Shown here: positions 25,744 through 32,930 of the stretch, in pieces
Layout of the letters: every line of letters begins with the position of its first letter
How positions within the stretch are numbered: position 1 is the first letter of the stretch
Source: RBG-16-66-20 sp038040245
Lineage (GTDB): Bacteria > Pseudomonadota > Gammaproteobacteria > Burkholderiales > SG8-39
Reading direction: 5' to 3'
DNA length: 34,319 nucleotides
NCBI GenBank assembly: GCA_038040245.1
Contig: JBBPIU010000020.1
Coordinates: 1 to 34,319, forward strand
Program-made: the position numbers and the translations under genes
Notes under the pieces: model-generated
Told to the model about the DNA's origin: nothing
The model's database searches: none
What the model saw: the letters and a program-made list of their open reading frames with translations, nothing else

Positions 25744-26595
25744 TTACTTGTTGCCGCCCTTGCGGCCCGGGTTGCGCGGCACTCCGCCGAGGTCGTCGTT
25801 CGAACCGACGAAAGGGTTGCGGCCCTGATTCGAGTTGCCCGGATCGCAGAGCTCCGGCCCGTTGCCCACGCCCTGGTTGCAGCGCTGCAGCGGCGGGTTG
25901 AAGGTGCCGCCCCTGCAGCCGGTGGCGGCGACGCCGGTCAGCGTCACCGCAGCACTCGTCAAGGCTCGCCCGGCGAAGGATCCTCCGGTAAGGGTGATCG
26001 CCGCACCCGCGAGAATGGTTCCTTTGAAGTCCGAAGTCGTCATCGTCGCGGTCTCGGCGACACGCCAATACACGTTGCACGCCAGCGCGCCGTTGGCCAT
26101 GACCACCGAGAAGTTGGTGCCTGTCAGGGCGCCGGTGCCGCCGGTCCCGATCTTGAAAATCCAGATCCCTTTCGAGGGCCCGGCGAGCGTCAACGTGCCG
26201 GTCAGCGTGGCCGCCGCATCGAAGCAGTAGACACCGGGCTTGAGCGTGACGCCGGCGAGGGTGCCCGACAAGAACTCGTCGCACTGCTTGAGCGCGAGCG
26301 CATCGTACGCAATGAGGAAGTCAGCGTAAGCCTGCTGGGCGACCGGGTCGCCCAAGTGCTCCGTCCCGTTGAACGTGCAATTGATCTGCGTGACGGAGCT
26401 GCCGGGGGGGACGGGGGAAACGATGCCCACGTCTCCGTTGATGGTGGAATCGGTGCAGGTCACCGCCGGGCCAGCCAGGACCGCGAAGCTCGACGCTGTA
26501 CCCAGTGACACTTGGGCCCATGCCGGGGAGGCGCCGCCAAGCAGCGCGGCGATCCCAAGCAACCACGTAGAGAGGCACTTCCGAAGATCCTTTAT
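25744..26595 (-). CDS. secreted DUF3494 (ice-binding-fold) protein 1
   Basis: About 283 residues: a Sec-type signal (CLSTWLLGIAALLGGASPAWAQ, after which the mature protein starts VSLGTASSFAVLAG), then the DUF3494 beta-helix domain (about 35-235) with AGVTLKPGVYCFDA, GIWIFKIGTGGTGALTGTNF and TTSDFKGTILAGAAITLTG. This is the fold of ice-binding proteins, but the family also includes adhesins, so ice binding is not proven. The C-terminal tail (CNQGVGNGPELCDPGN, NPFVGSNDDLGG) is shared with its neighbour. By comparison with that gene the start falls on ATA 26595; the nearest in-frame TTG is 26637 and an ATG lies at 26700. The start is thus unresolved. Confidence 0.85.
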   Translation of the reverse strand: MKDLRKCLSTWLLGIAALLGGASPAWAQVSLGTASSFAVLAGPAVTCTDSTINGDVGIVSPVPPGSSVTQINCTFNGTEHLGDPVAQQAYADFLIAYDALALKQCDEFLSGTLAGVTLKPGVYCFDAAATLTGTLTLAGPSKGIWIFKIGTGGTGALTGTNFSVVMANGALACNVYWRVAETATMTTSDFKGTILAGAAITLTGGSFAGRALTSAAVTLTGVAATGCRGGTFNPPLQRCNQGVGNGPELCDPGNSNQGRNPFVGSNDDLGGVPRNPGRKGGNK

Positions 26596-26708
26596 GGTGC
26601 GTTTCCCTTGGTAGGTTTTTCCGGGGACAAGGCACAATCCCCGGCGACAAGGCGTTTGTAGCCCTTTCGCCCGAGGCGCACTGTGCGTTGCCGGACACAA
26701 GGCCCCAA
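26592..26708 (-). CDS. candidate 38-residue leader peptide (leader B)
   Basis: On the minus strand a frame runs from TTG 26708 to a TAA at 26592 that overlaps the ATA at the presumed start of DUF3494-1 (ATAA). The product would include QRTVRLGRKGYKRLVAGDC. The corresponding frame in leader C reads QRTVRVKRKGYEYLVAGDC. Between the two, differences fall 10 at third, 6 at first and 2 at second codon positions, with a single 6-base (in-frame) indel. This pattern points to protein coding. The TTG overlaps the preceding terminator's T-tract, so the start is doubtful. It could instead be a structured leader RNA. Confidence 0.4.
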   Translation of the reverse strand: MGPCVRQRTVRLGRKGYKRLVAGDCALSPEKPTKGNAP

Positions 26709-26737
26709 AAAGAAAAAGGACCCTCGCGGGTCCTTTT
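26707..26737 (-). terminator. Rho-independent terminator after DUF3494 gene 2
   Basis: A perfect 10-base stem (AAAAGGACCC with GGGTCCTTTT) with a GCGA loop on the minus strand is followed by TTTTTCTTTTT. It is located 21 bases after the DUF3494-2 stop and directly abuts leader B. Confidence 0.88.
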
Positions 26738-26758
26738 CCCTACTTCGCGACTGCAGGC

Positions 26759-27652
26759 TTACTTGTTGTTGCCGCCCTTGCGGCCCGGGCCCGGGTTGCG
26801 CGGCGCTCCGCCGAGTTCGTCGTTCGAACGGCGGAAGGGGTTCAGGGTCGATTTGCCCGGATCGCAGCCCTCGGGCCCATTGCCTATGCCCTGGTTGCAC
26901 TTGAGTTTGGTGTGGACCACGGTGCCGCCGGCTGGGGAGCAGGCGGTGATGGTGGAGCCCTTCAACGTCACGGCGCCTGTCGGCTTCAAGGTCGTGCCAG
27001 CCCCGCCCGCCAAGGCATCCCCCTTAAAGGTTCCACCGGTGACCGTGATGTCCGCACCCGCGAGAATGGTTCCCAGGAAGGTCGAAGTCGTCAGCGTCGC
27101 GGCCTGGGAGACCCACCAATACACGTTTGGACAGTCGGCTAACTCCGCGCCGCCGGCCATGACCACCGAGAAGTTGGTGCCCGTCAGAGCGCCGGTCCCG
27201 CCGGTCCCGATCTTGAAAATCCAGACCCCGTCCGCGGGCCCATCGAGCGTCAATGTGCCCGTCAACGTCGCCGCCGCGTCGAAACAGTAGACACCGGGGG
27301 AAAGCGTTACGCCCGCGAGCGTACCCGTCAGGGTCTGGTCGCAAGATATGGACGGGAACGCCGCGTACGCGCTGAGGAAGTCAGCGTAAGCCGCCACGGC
27401 GTTCGTGTTGACCGTCCCCGAAATCGTGCAACTGGTTTCAACGAAGGTGCCGGGCAGGACGACGCCCACGTCTCCGGTGACAGTGGAATCGGTACATGTC
27501 ACCGCCCCGGTCGCCGGACCGCCAGCCAGCGCCGCGAAGCTCGACGCCGCACCCAGTGATGGCGCGGTTTGAGCCCAAGCCGGGGAGGCGCCGACAAGCA
27601 GCGCGGCGATCCCAAGCAAACACGTGGAGAGGTACTTCTGAAGATGATTCAT
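26759..27652 (-). CDS. secreted DUF3494 (ice-binding-fold) protein 2
   Basis: 297 residues: signal peptide CLLGIAALLVGASPAWAQ, then the DUF3494 beta-helix with AGVTLSPGVYCFDA, GVWIFKIGTGGTGALTGTNF and TLTTSTFLGTILAGADITVTG, and a C-terminal tail CNQGIGNGPEGCDPGK plus NPFRRSNDELGG and a Gly/Asn/Lys-rich end. It is the tandem paralogue of the downstream gene. The ATG 27652 has AAAGGAA 7 bases upstream. The neighbouring T2SS could export it. The frame upstream that is in phase with leader C continues into this gene in another reading frame, so it does not extend the protein. Confidence 0.92.
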   Translation of the reverse strand: MNHLQKYLSTCLLGIAALLVGASPAWAQTAPSLGAASSFAALAGGPATGAVTCTDSTVTGDVGVVLPGTFVETSCTISGTVNTNAVAAYADFLSAYAAFPSISCDQTLTGTLAGVTLSPGVYCFDAAATLTGTLTLDGPADGVWIFKIGTGGTGALTGTNFSVVMAGGAELADCPNVYWWVSQAATLTTSTFLGTILAGADITVTGGTFKGDALAGGAGTTLKPTGAVTLKGSTITACSPAGGTVVHTKLKCNQGIGNGPEGCDPGKSTLNPFRRSNDELGGAPRNPGPGRKGGNNK

Positions 27653-27770
27653 GGGCGTTTCCTTTGGTAGGTTTTTCCGGGGGACAATCCCCAGCGACAA
27701 GGTATTCATAGCCCTTGCGCTTGACGCGAACCGTGCGCTGGCCCACACAAGGCGAACAATTTCCCACCGC
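27653..27770 (-). promoter_or_regulatory. leader C upstream of DUF3494 gene 2, with open frame
   Basis: The leader contains the same blocks as leader B and an open frame in the same phase (QRTVRVKRKGYEYLVAGDC), preceded by possible GTG starts at 27768 and 27747. In this copy the frame has no stop before the DUF3494 ATG and overlaps it out of phase. It can also form a CAAGG/CCTTG hairpin and a CAGCG/CGCTG closing stem. It lies between the gspN stop and DUF3494-2. I see no clear promoter. Confidence 0.45.
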
Positions 27771-27793
27771 CGGCGCCGGATTCCGGCGGGGTT

Positions 27794-28558
27794 TTAATTG
27801 AGCTGCAGCTCGAAGCGTCCTTCGCCGCGCTCGACCGCGATCAGGCGCAGCAGCGGTGCGAGTTGCTGCTGGTGCTGCGGGGGAACTTGCGCCATGGCCA
27901 GGAACGCGGGGCTGTCGCCGCGCGTCCACGATCCTTTGCCGTCGAGCAGAAGCGGTCCCTCGATGGTGCGCAGGAAAGCGTGCACCGTCGTTCCTTCTCC
28001 ATCGAGGCGTACTTCATAATCGCCCAGCGGCGAGACGGGCGTGAGGGTCGAGCCGGCGGCGCGCCATTGCAGGGTCGCGTTGCCGGCCATTGCGTCGCGC
28101 GCGATGGACAGGCTCGCCACGTGGAGCAGCACATCGCCTGTGAGACCCAGCGGCGCAAGCTTGGGCACCCCCAGACCCAGCACCGTGGCCGGCAAGCTGA
28201 TGTCGGCGTTCGCGAGCTCGATCCGCGACCAGGAGATAGTCACCGCAAAGGGCCGGGGCCCCGGGTCGAGCTCGACCTCGTAGGCGAGTCGCGCGCCAAG
28301 CAACGCGCCCGGCCGAAGACGCCAGGCCAAGCGCTTTGCCAATCCGGTGCGTCCGCCCGTGTCGCGAATCTCGAGCTGCCCCGACCCCGACCACAGCGTG
28401 CCCTGGGCCTCGGCAAGCCGCAGCCGGCCCTGGCTTGCGCGCTGCAGGCCGGCATCGGCCAACGTCGCCGGCGCGGTGGCGATGAGTGCGAGCGCGTAAG
28501 CGCCAAGCCCCACGGCGCAAGCGCCGACCTTGCTCTCGAGCAGGCTCCAGCGCTTCAT
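27794..28558 (-). CDS. gspN: type II secretion system protein GspN
   Basis: GspN is an accessory T2SS inner-membrane protein found in part of the family. The 254-residue product has an N-terminal membrane segment (VGACAVGLGAYALALIATAP) and a mainly beta periplasmic part, including GTLWSGSGQLEI and RLAWRLRPGALLGARLAYEV, as typical of GspN. It is the last gene of the gsp cluster on this strand; its ATG overlaps the gspM stop (ATGA). The stop is followed by a GC hairpin and leader C. Confidence 0.85.
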   Translation of the reverse strand: MKRWSLLESKVGACAVGLGAYALALIATAPATLADAGLQRASQGRLRLAEAQGTLWSGSGQLEIRDTGGRTGLAKRLAWRLRPGALLGARLAYEVELDPGPRPFAVTISWSRIELANADISLPATVLGLGVPKLAPLGLTGDVLLHVASLSIARDAMAGNATLQWRAAGSTLTPVSPLGDYEVRLDGEGTTVHAFLRTIEGPLLLDGKGSWTRGDSPAFLAMAQVPPQHQQQLAPLLRLIAVERGEGRFELQLN

Positions 28559-29046
28559 TGCGGTTTCGCGCGGACCAGGGTCGCCGTCACGCTGACCAGG
28601 CCCGGCGTGGCCAGCGCTTCAATCCGGCTGGCCTCCAGCCGGACGTGCTGCGCTTTCAGGCCGGCAATCCAGTTGAGCCAGTCCGCGAACGCCACCGCGC
28701 CGAATACCACCACCACTTGATCGGCGTCCGGCGCATCGATACGCACCAGCGCGCGCGACAGCCCGGCGGCACCGGCCTGGGCCTGCACCAGCGTGCGCAG
28801 ATCGGTCTGCGACGCCGATAGGGCCGGCGCAGCGCGCAGGCGCTCGAACTCGGCCGCCTGCTGTTCGAGGCGCGCTGCCTGCGCCCGAAGCGTCGTGACG
28901 CTCGTGTGCAACTGCGCGCGGGCCCGTCCGGCCGACTGCACCAGCCACACATACAGGGCAACCCCCAGCAGTACGGCCAGCGCAGCGATGATCGCCCGCT
29001 GCCGCGGCGCCCGCGATTCCCAGGCCTTGCGCAGTCGCGCTCTCAT
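28555..29046 (-). CDS. gspM: type II secretion system protein GspM
   Basis: GspM is a bitopic component of the inner-membrane platform, partner of GspL. The 163-residue product has one N-terminal membrane segment (AIIAALAVLLGVALYVWLV, about 17-35), a coiled-coil-like stretch (TTLRAQAARLEQQAAEFERL), and a ferredoxin-like C-terminal part. Start ATG 29046 overlaps the gspL stop as ATGA; the open frame upstream lies in gspL. Overlap with gspN on the other side supports one operon. Confidence 0.88.
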   Translation of the reverse strand: MRARLRKAWESRAPRQRAIIAALAVLLGVALYVWLVQSAGRARAQLHTSVTTLRAQAARLEQQAAEFERLRAAPALSASQTDLRTLVQAQAGAAGLSRALVRIDAPDADQVVVVFGAVAFADWLNWIAGLKAQHVRLEASRIEALATPGLVSVTATLVRAKPQ

Positions 29047-30254
29047 GACGCCCGCACGGTGATCACAACCGTTGCGCCTGCCGGGCGCTTCACGCCGGGG
29101 GATCGTTCGACACTCAGGCCCGAGTGCGTCAGCCGCGTCACGATTCGGTTCACCGCCGCCTCTTCGGTTGCAGCGAGTTCCAGCGTCATCCGCCCGCTCT
29201 CGTAGGACAGGATCCGCAGGCCTCCCCCGGGCAAGTCCTTTATTCCCGCCGTCACTTTCTCGATCATCGGCAGGAAGTCGCCGCCGTCGGATTGGCCTGC
29301 GGCATGGCGCGCCTCGGCGATCTTGCGGCGCATTTGCAGCGCCGGGTCCACCACCGCGACCGCGGCGGGGAAGGTGGCGCGAAAGCGCGACTCCATTTGC
29401 TCGCGCAGGGCCCGCTGCTCGTTGGCGAGCGAGGTCCAATCAATGATCAGCGCGGCGGCCTGGATCGCCAGCGCGGCGCCCAGGATCCAGGCGGCGGGCC
29501 GCAGGCGGGCAGCCGCGCCGGTGAAAGCGCCCCAGCGCTGGCGCTCCTGGGCCAGGCTGACGCCGGCGCCGCGCGGCGCGGTGCGCCAGTCCCAGCTTCC
29601 GGCGAGGCGCACGGCAATGCCGAGCTCGCGCGTCCATGCCTCGATATCGGGCGCCGCGTCGGGCACGGTCGTATAAAGCGCGATCGAGGCCGGCGCCGCG
29701 CTGTGTGCTTGCGCTTCTTCGAGCATCAGGCGCAGGGACAGCGGAGGCGTTTCGCGATCGCCGCAATCGGTCGCCGCGCCTTCGAATTCCCCGCTGCGCA
29801 CGAACCCCTCGCGGCCATTCCAGGCGAAGCTCCATTCGCCGGTCGCCCAAGGCAGCAACAGCGTCTCGCAGTGAACCTCGTAACTCCGGACGCCGGCGGC
29901 GCCGAGCGCATCGCGCCAGCGCGTCAACCCCGCCTTGTCGACGACCGCGAGCACATCGCTGTCGCCCACGGCGCCGAGCCAACTGACCTGGTTGGCATCC
30001 GGCTCGCCTGCCGTCTGCTCCTCCACCGCGAAAGCCAGCACCGATCCGGCGCGGCGCCTGGCCTCATGCGGCACGCGGGCGCGCGTCATCAGCACCTGCG
30101 CGGCCGGAAGCACCAATTGGATGCGTTCCGCGCGCCGCGGCAGCTCCGCGAGCCGCCCCTCTCCTGCAACCGGTTCGCGGCCATCGTTGACGAGGGCCCA
30201 TTGACAGCGCTGCGGCGGATCCAGAAGCGAGCCGTAGATGCGCAGCAGGCTCAT
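29043..30254 (-). CDS. gspL: type II secretion system protein GspL
   Basis: GspL couples the cytoplasmic ATPase GspE to the membrane platform. The 403-residue product has an actin-like cytoplasmic part (starting MSLLRIYGSLLDPPQR, about 1-230), one membrane segment (AAWILGAALAIQAAALIIDW, about 245-265) and a ferredoxin-like periplasmic domain (TAGIKDLPGGGLRILSY onward). It overlaps gspK and gspM by ATGA. The cytoplasmic part is low in recognisable motifs, as usual. Confidence 0.88.
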   Translation of the reverse strand: MSLLRIYGSLLDPPQRCQWALVNDGREPVAGEGRLAELPRRAERIQLVLPAAQVLMTRARVPHEARRRAGSVLAFAVEEQTAGEPDANQVSWLGAVGDSDVLAVVDKAGLTRWRDALGAAGVRSYEVHCETLLLPWATGEWSFAWNGREGFVRSGEFEGAATDCGDRETPPLSLRLMLEEAQAHSAAPASIALYTTVPDAAPDIEAWTRELGIAVRLAGSWDWRTAPRGAGVSLAQERQRWGAFTGAAARLRPAAWILGAALAIQAAALIIDWTSLANEQRALREQMESRFRATFPAAVAVVDPALQMRRKIAEARHAAGQSDGGDFLPMIEKVTAGIKDLPGGGLRILSYESGRMTLELAATEEAAVNRIVTRLTHSGLSVERSPGVKRPAGATVVITVRAS

Positions 30255-31135
30255 GGCGTTTTGCGCCAGACGATGGCGGGCCAGCCGGCGCTCTCGCGCC
30301 TGAGCAGCGCCGATCCGCGCGCCTGCGCCCCGCCGATGGTGACCCGCATCGTCGCGATGAAGAAATCGCTGCCCACCGAGATGTTTTCGGTCGGCACGAT
30401 GAGTCCGGGGGGGAGTTGGCGGAAGAATTCACCGAAGCTGCGAAAATAGGCACGCTCGCGCTGGGCGACCAGCGCGCGGGCGCCATCCAGATCCAGGCCT
30501 TCGACCACCGCGGCAAGGACTTCGGGCGAAGCAGTGTTCGCGTTCACGGCGGTGAAGCGGGGCAGCGCGGTGACGAACGGGCGCAGGCGGGCACGCACGC
30601 CGTCGTCGAAGCCGCGCAGCAGCGCCAGCTCGGCCGCATCGATCAATGGCCGGCTGTCGGCGTCGATCCGGCCGGCGAGGGCGTCGGCGAGCGCGGGCGG
30701 CAGGGCCAGAATCGACAGCAGGCGCCGGAAATGCGCAAGCTGCGCGAGGTTGACCTTGCCATCCTTGAGCAGGTTGTTGAGATTGAACTTGCCCTGCTGG
30801 TCCTCGATGTGACCGAGGAGGCTGCCGTTGTCGACCGGAACCGGCGGCAGCCGCAGCGCCCATGGTTCGCCCGGATGGTCGACATTGCTTGCGCGGCGAT
30901 CGTCGCTCAACACGGCGCGGGCCCAATCCAGCCCCGCCTGGATGAGCAGCTGCGCCTGGACATGGCCCGCGCTCAGCTCGACCTGCCTCGACCACGTGCT
31001 CTGCGACACCATCATCGAGGTCGCGGCCAGTGCGGCAAGCGCGACCACCCCCATGGCGAGCACGATGGCCACGCCGCGTTGCGGCGTCCTGATGGCGCGT
31101 TGCGGCGTCCTGACGGCGTGTTGTCGCGCTCTCAT
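30251..31135 (-). CDS. gspK: type II secretion system minor pseudopilin GspK
   Basis: GspK is the large minor pseudopilin that caps the pseudopilus tip. The 294-residue product has a prepilin-like N-terminus (RGVAIVLAMGVVALAALAA) that, as is normal for GspK, lacks the Glu at position 5, and a big globular domain with GKFNLNNLLKDGKV and TAVNANTASPEVLAAVV typical of the family. The leader peptide contains a 14-residue run RTPQRAIRTPQRGV from a 21-base tandem repeat. I chose ATG 31135, which overlaps the gspJ stop (ATGA). Confidence 0.9.
   Translation of the reverse strand: MRARQHAVRTPQRAIRTPQRGVAIVLAMGVVALAALAATSMMVSQSTWSRQVELSAGHVQAQLLIQAGLDWARAVLSDDRRASNVDHPGEPWALRLPPVPVDNGSLLGHIEDQQGKFNLNNLLKDGKVNLAQLAHFRRLLSILALPPALADALAGRIDADSRPLIDAAELALLRGFDDGVRARLRPFVTALPRFTAVNANTASPEVLAAVVEGLDLDGARALVAQRERAYFRSFGEFFRQLPPGLIVPTENISVGSDFFIATMRVTIGGAQARGSALLRRESAGWPAIVWRKTP
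31076..31117 (-). repeat. 21-base tandem repeat at the gspK 5' end
   Basis: Two 21-base units (31076-31096 and 31097-31117) differ at one base and encode RTPQRAI / RTPQRGV on the minus strand, with a further half-like unit at 31118-31128. They lie just before the pseudopilin cleavage site, so they lengthen the leader peptide only. Confidence 0.8.
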
Positions 31136-31755
31136 GAGTTCAGCGCAAACACGCGCACGATCTGCTCGCCGGAGGTGAGCACGACACGCAGCCGCACCGC
31201 CCGGGGAATGACCGCGTCGCGCGGCGACGTCGGCCACGTGCCCACCCACGCAAGATCGGCATTCAGGTACTGAAATTCGATCTCCGCCACTCCGCTCAGC
31301 ACGGCATGGCGTGCGGGCAGCGCCTCGGGCGCCACGTCAGGACCCGGCCATAGCCACAGTTCGATCTCCTGATTTTCGTTCAGCCCGTACGCGACCCGCC
31401 GCGGCGTGTCCACGCCCTCGGCCGAGGCAAAGCGGCTGAACTCCAGGCGCGGCCCGGGCGTGCTCAGCGGCCTGCCGAGCCATGCCGGTGCGCTGCCCGC
31501 CGCGCTGCGCACCGGACGCGGCGCCACCAGCTGCACGTCTTGCTCGAAGCGCGCGCAGAAAGCCGCCACGCGCTGCCAGATTGCAGTCTCCTGGCTGACG
31601 TGTGCGCGCGCATCGAGCACCGCGCTTAAGCCCCGGTACGACATCAGCGCCAGCAGCGACAGGATCAGCAGCGCCGTGAGCAGCTCGATCAAGGTGAAGC
31701 CGCACAAGGTGAAGCCGCGTCCGCTAAGGCCGCCTCTGGCGGCAGCGGATTTCAT
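31132..31755 (-). CDS. gspJ: type II secretion system minor pseudopilin GspJ
   Basis: GspJ is a minor pseudopilin of the pseudopilus tip complex. The 207-residue product has a prepilin peptidase site followed by FTLIELLTALLILSLLALMSYRGL, and the C-terminal VRLRVVLTSGEQIVRVFAL block of the family. The start of the sequence shows GFTL twice (GRGFTLCGFTLIELL), from a 15-base duplication. The second copy, with Glu at position 5, is the normal cleavage site. Start ATG 31755 overlaps the gspI stop (ATGA). Confidence 0.92.
   Translation of the reverse strand: MKSAAARGGLSGRGFTLCGFTLIELLTALLILSLLALMSYRGLSAVLDARAHVSQETAIWQRVAAFCARFEQDVQLVAPRPVRSAAGSAPAWLGRPLSTPGPRLEFSRFASAEGVDTPRRVAYGLNENQEIELWLWPGPDVAPEALPARHAVLSGVAEIEFQYLNADLAWVGTWPTSPRDAVIPRAVRLRVVLTSGEQIVRVFALNS
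31691..31720 (-). repeat. 15-base duplication in the gspJ prepilin leader
   Basis: Two 15-base units (31691-31705, 31706-31720) differ at the last two bases and encode GFTLC and GFTLI around the prepilin peptidase site. Confidence 0.8.
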
Positions 31756-32147
31756 TTGACCGTGCCCGGCGGGTTCACCACAAAGCCGGTGAAGTGCGCA
31801 AGCGCGCGCGATTCTTCGGGCGCCGCAAACACGAACACATCGATGCGGCGGAACGCGGCATTCGGCGTCGCGATGACCTCCTCGCGCCAGGCGAACTCGA
31901 CGCCGCCCTCGCGTTCCTTGCCTCGCTGTATGCCAAGCGGCAGCCAATCGCCGCGGGCGCGATGCTCCGCCAGAAGATTCTCCGCGACCCAGCCGGCAAG
32001 CAGCCGCGCGCGCAGCTCGCCCACGTTGCTGGTGGCCAGGGCCGCCGCGCGCAGCGCCGCAAGGAGCGCGATCGAAACGATCGCCAGCGCGACCAGCACT
32101 TCGATCAGCGTGAACCCGGCCCGCCTACCGCGGCGCCATTGCGTCAT
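31752..32147 (-). CDS. gspI: type II secretion system minor pseudopilin GspI
   Basis: GspI initiates the tip of the pseudopilus with GspJ and GspK. The 131-residue product has a short leader MTQWRRGRRAG, cleavage site G/FTLIE, then VLVALAIVSIALLAAL hydrophobic helix, and a small C-terminal domain ending VVNPPGTVK. I chose ATG 32147; it overlaps the end of gspH by 23 bases in another frame. The stop overlaps gspJ start. Confidence 0.93.
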   Translation of the reverse strand: MTQWRRGRRAGFTLIEVLVALAIVSIALLAALRAAALATSNVGELRARLLAGWVAENLLAEHRARGDWLPLGIQRGKEREGGVEFAWREEVIATPNAAFRRIDVFVFAAPEESRALAHFTGFVVNPPGTVK

Positions 32148-32613
32148 TCGATTTTCCTTCGCCCGGTAACACCCGCACGTCTCCGACCGGAGACGCCGCA
32201 ATTGCATAGCGTTCGGCGCCAAGGGACATTTCGATGGTGAAGGAATGCGCCGGGCGGTAGGGGGCGAACTCCAGGCGCATGGCGCCATGCGCAGGAATAT
32301 TCTCGACCTGCAGGCCCGAGATCATCATGTCCTGCGGCAGCGTTCGCGCGCGCAACAGATCGTTGTCGCGAATCTCGGACCACTGCGCGGACCCCTGCGC
32401 GGACTCCTCGGCATCCCCGCTCATCCGCCAGAACCGGTAGCCGGGCCCCTCGGCGGTCCAGGCGGTGGAAGTCCCCGTGAGGCGCGATTCCGCCGCGGCG
32501 AGATCCAGCAGTTGCGCGAGCCGCTCGGCCTCGAGGCGAAGCAGCGCGCGATCGTCCGGGCGCACGATGGCGCTGACCAGGCCGACAAGCAGGCCCATGA
32601 TCAGCAGCACCAC
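32125..32613 (-). CDS. gspH: type II secretion system minor pseudopilin GspH (N-terminus in gap)
   Basis: The 162 visible residues begin inside the hydrophobic helix (VVLLIMGLLVGLVSAIV) and continue with RLEAERLAQLLDLAAAESR and a C-terminal region typical of GspH. The prepilin leader and the first part of the helix lie in the N gap. The frame is open right up to the gap. It ends 23 bases inside gspI. Partial gene because of an assembly gap, not a mutation. Confidence 0.85.
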   Translation of the reverse strand: MVLLIMGLLVGLVSAIVRPDDRALLRLEAERLAQLLDLAAAESRLTGTSTAWTAEGPGYRFWRMSGDAEESAQGSAQWSEIRDNDLLRARTLPQDMMISGLQVENIPAHGAMRLEFAPYRPAHSFTIEMSLGAERYAIAASPVGDVRVLPGEGKSNDAMAPR

Positions 32614-32713
32614 NNNNNNNNNNNNNNNNNNNNNNNNNNNNNNNNNNNNNNNNNNNNNNNNNNNNNNNNNNNNNNNNNNNNNNNNNNNNNNNNNNNNNNN
32701 NNNNNNNNNNNNN
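32614..32713. other. assembly gap (100 N)
   Basis: Exactly 100 N separate gspG and gspH. The missing 3' half of gspG (about 70 codons if of normal length) plus the GspH leader and start of its helix need about 250-300 bases, so the gap is likely a placeholder of unknown length. Confidence 0.95.
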
Positions 32714-32930
32714 CCTGCAATCCCTGTTCGGTCGTGGGGTAGCGCTGGTTGTCGAGACGGTAGAGCTTGAGCGCCTGCATCAGGCTCGCGATATCCTGCT
32801 TCGCGGCGATCACCCGCGCCTCGTCCGGGCGGCTGATGATTTTCGGCACCACCAGCGCGGCGAGAATGCCGAGGATGACGACCACCACCATCACCTCGAG
32901 CAACGTGAATCCGCCTTGCCATGATTTCAT
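32714..32930 (-). CDS. gspG: type II secretion system major pseudopilin GspG (C-terminus in gap)
   Basis: GspG forms the body of the pseudopilus. Visible are 72 residues: leader MKSWQGG, cleavage before FTLLEVMVVVVILGILAALV, and IISRPDEARVIAAKQDIASL, NQRYPTTEQGLQ, all typical of the major pseudopilin, which is normally about 145 residues. The 3' half is in the gap. It is the first gene of the minus-strand gsp set, divergent from gspC. Confidence 0.93.

Noticed and set aside
25600..27760. Cyclic-di-GMP (GEMM) riboswitch in the three leaders
   Set aside because: CGCACAG, GAAA and CAAA blocks look superficially similar to GEMM-I, but the order of conserved blocks and the required helices do not fit, and B/C show a coding pattern.
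27767..27795. GC hairpin with TTTT at the gspN 3' end
   Set aside because: The T-run follows the hairpin on the plus strand, where no gene ends. On the minus strand there is no U-tract, so it is not a good terminator for gspN.
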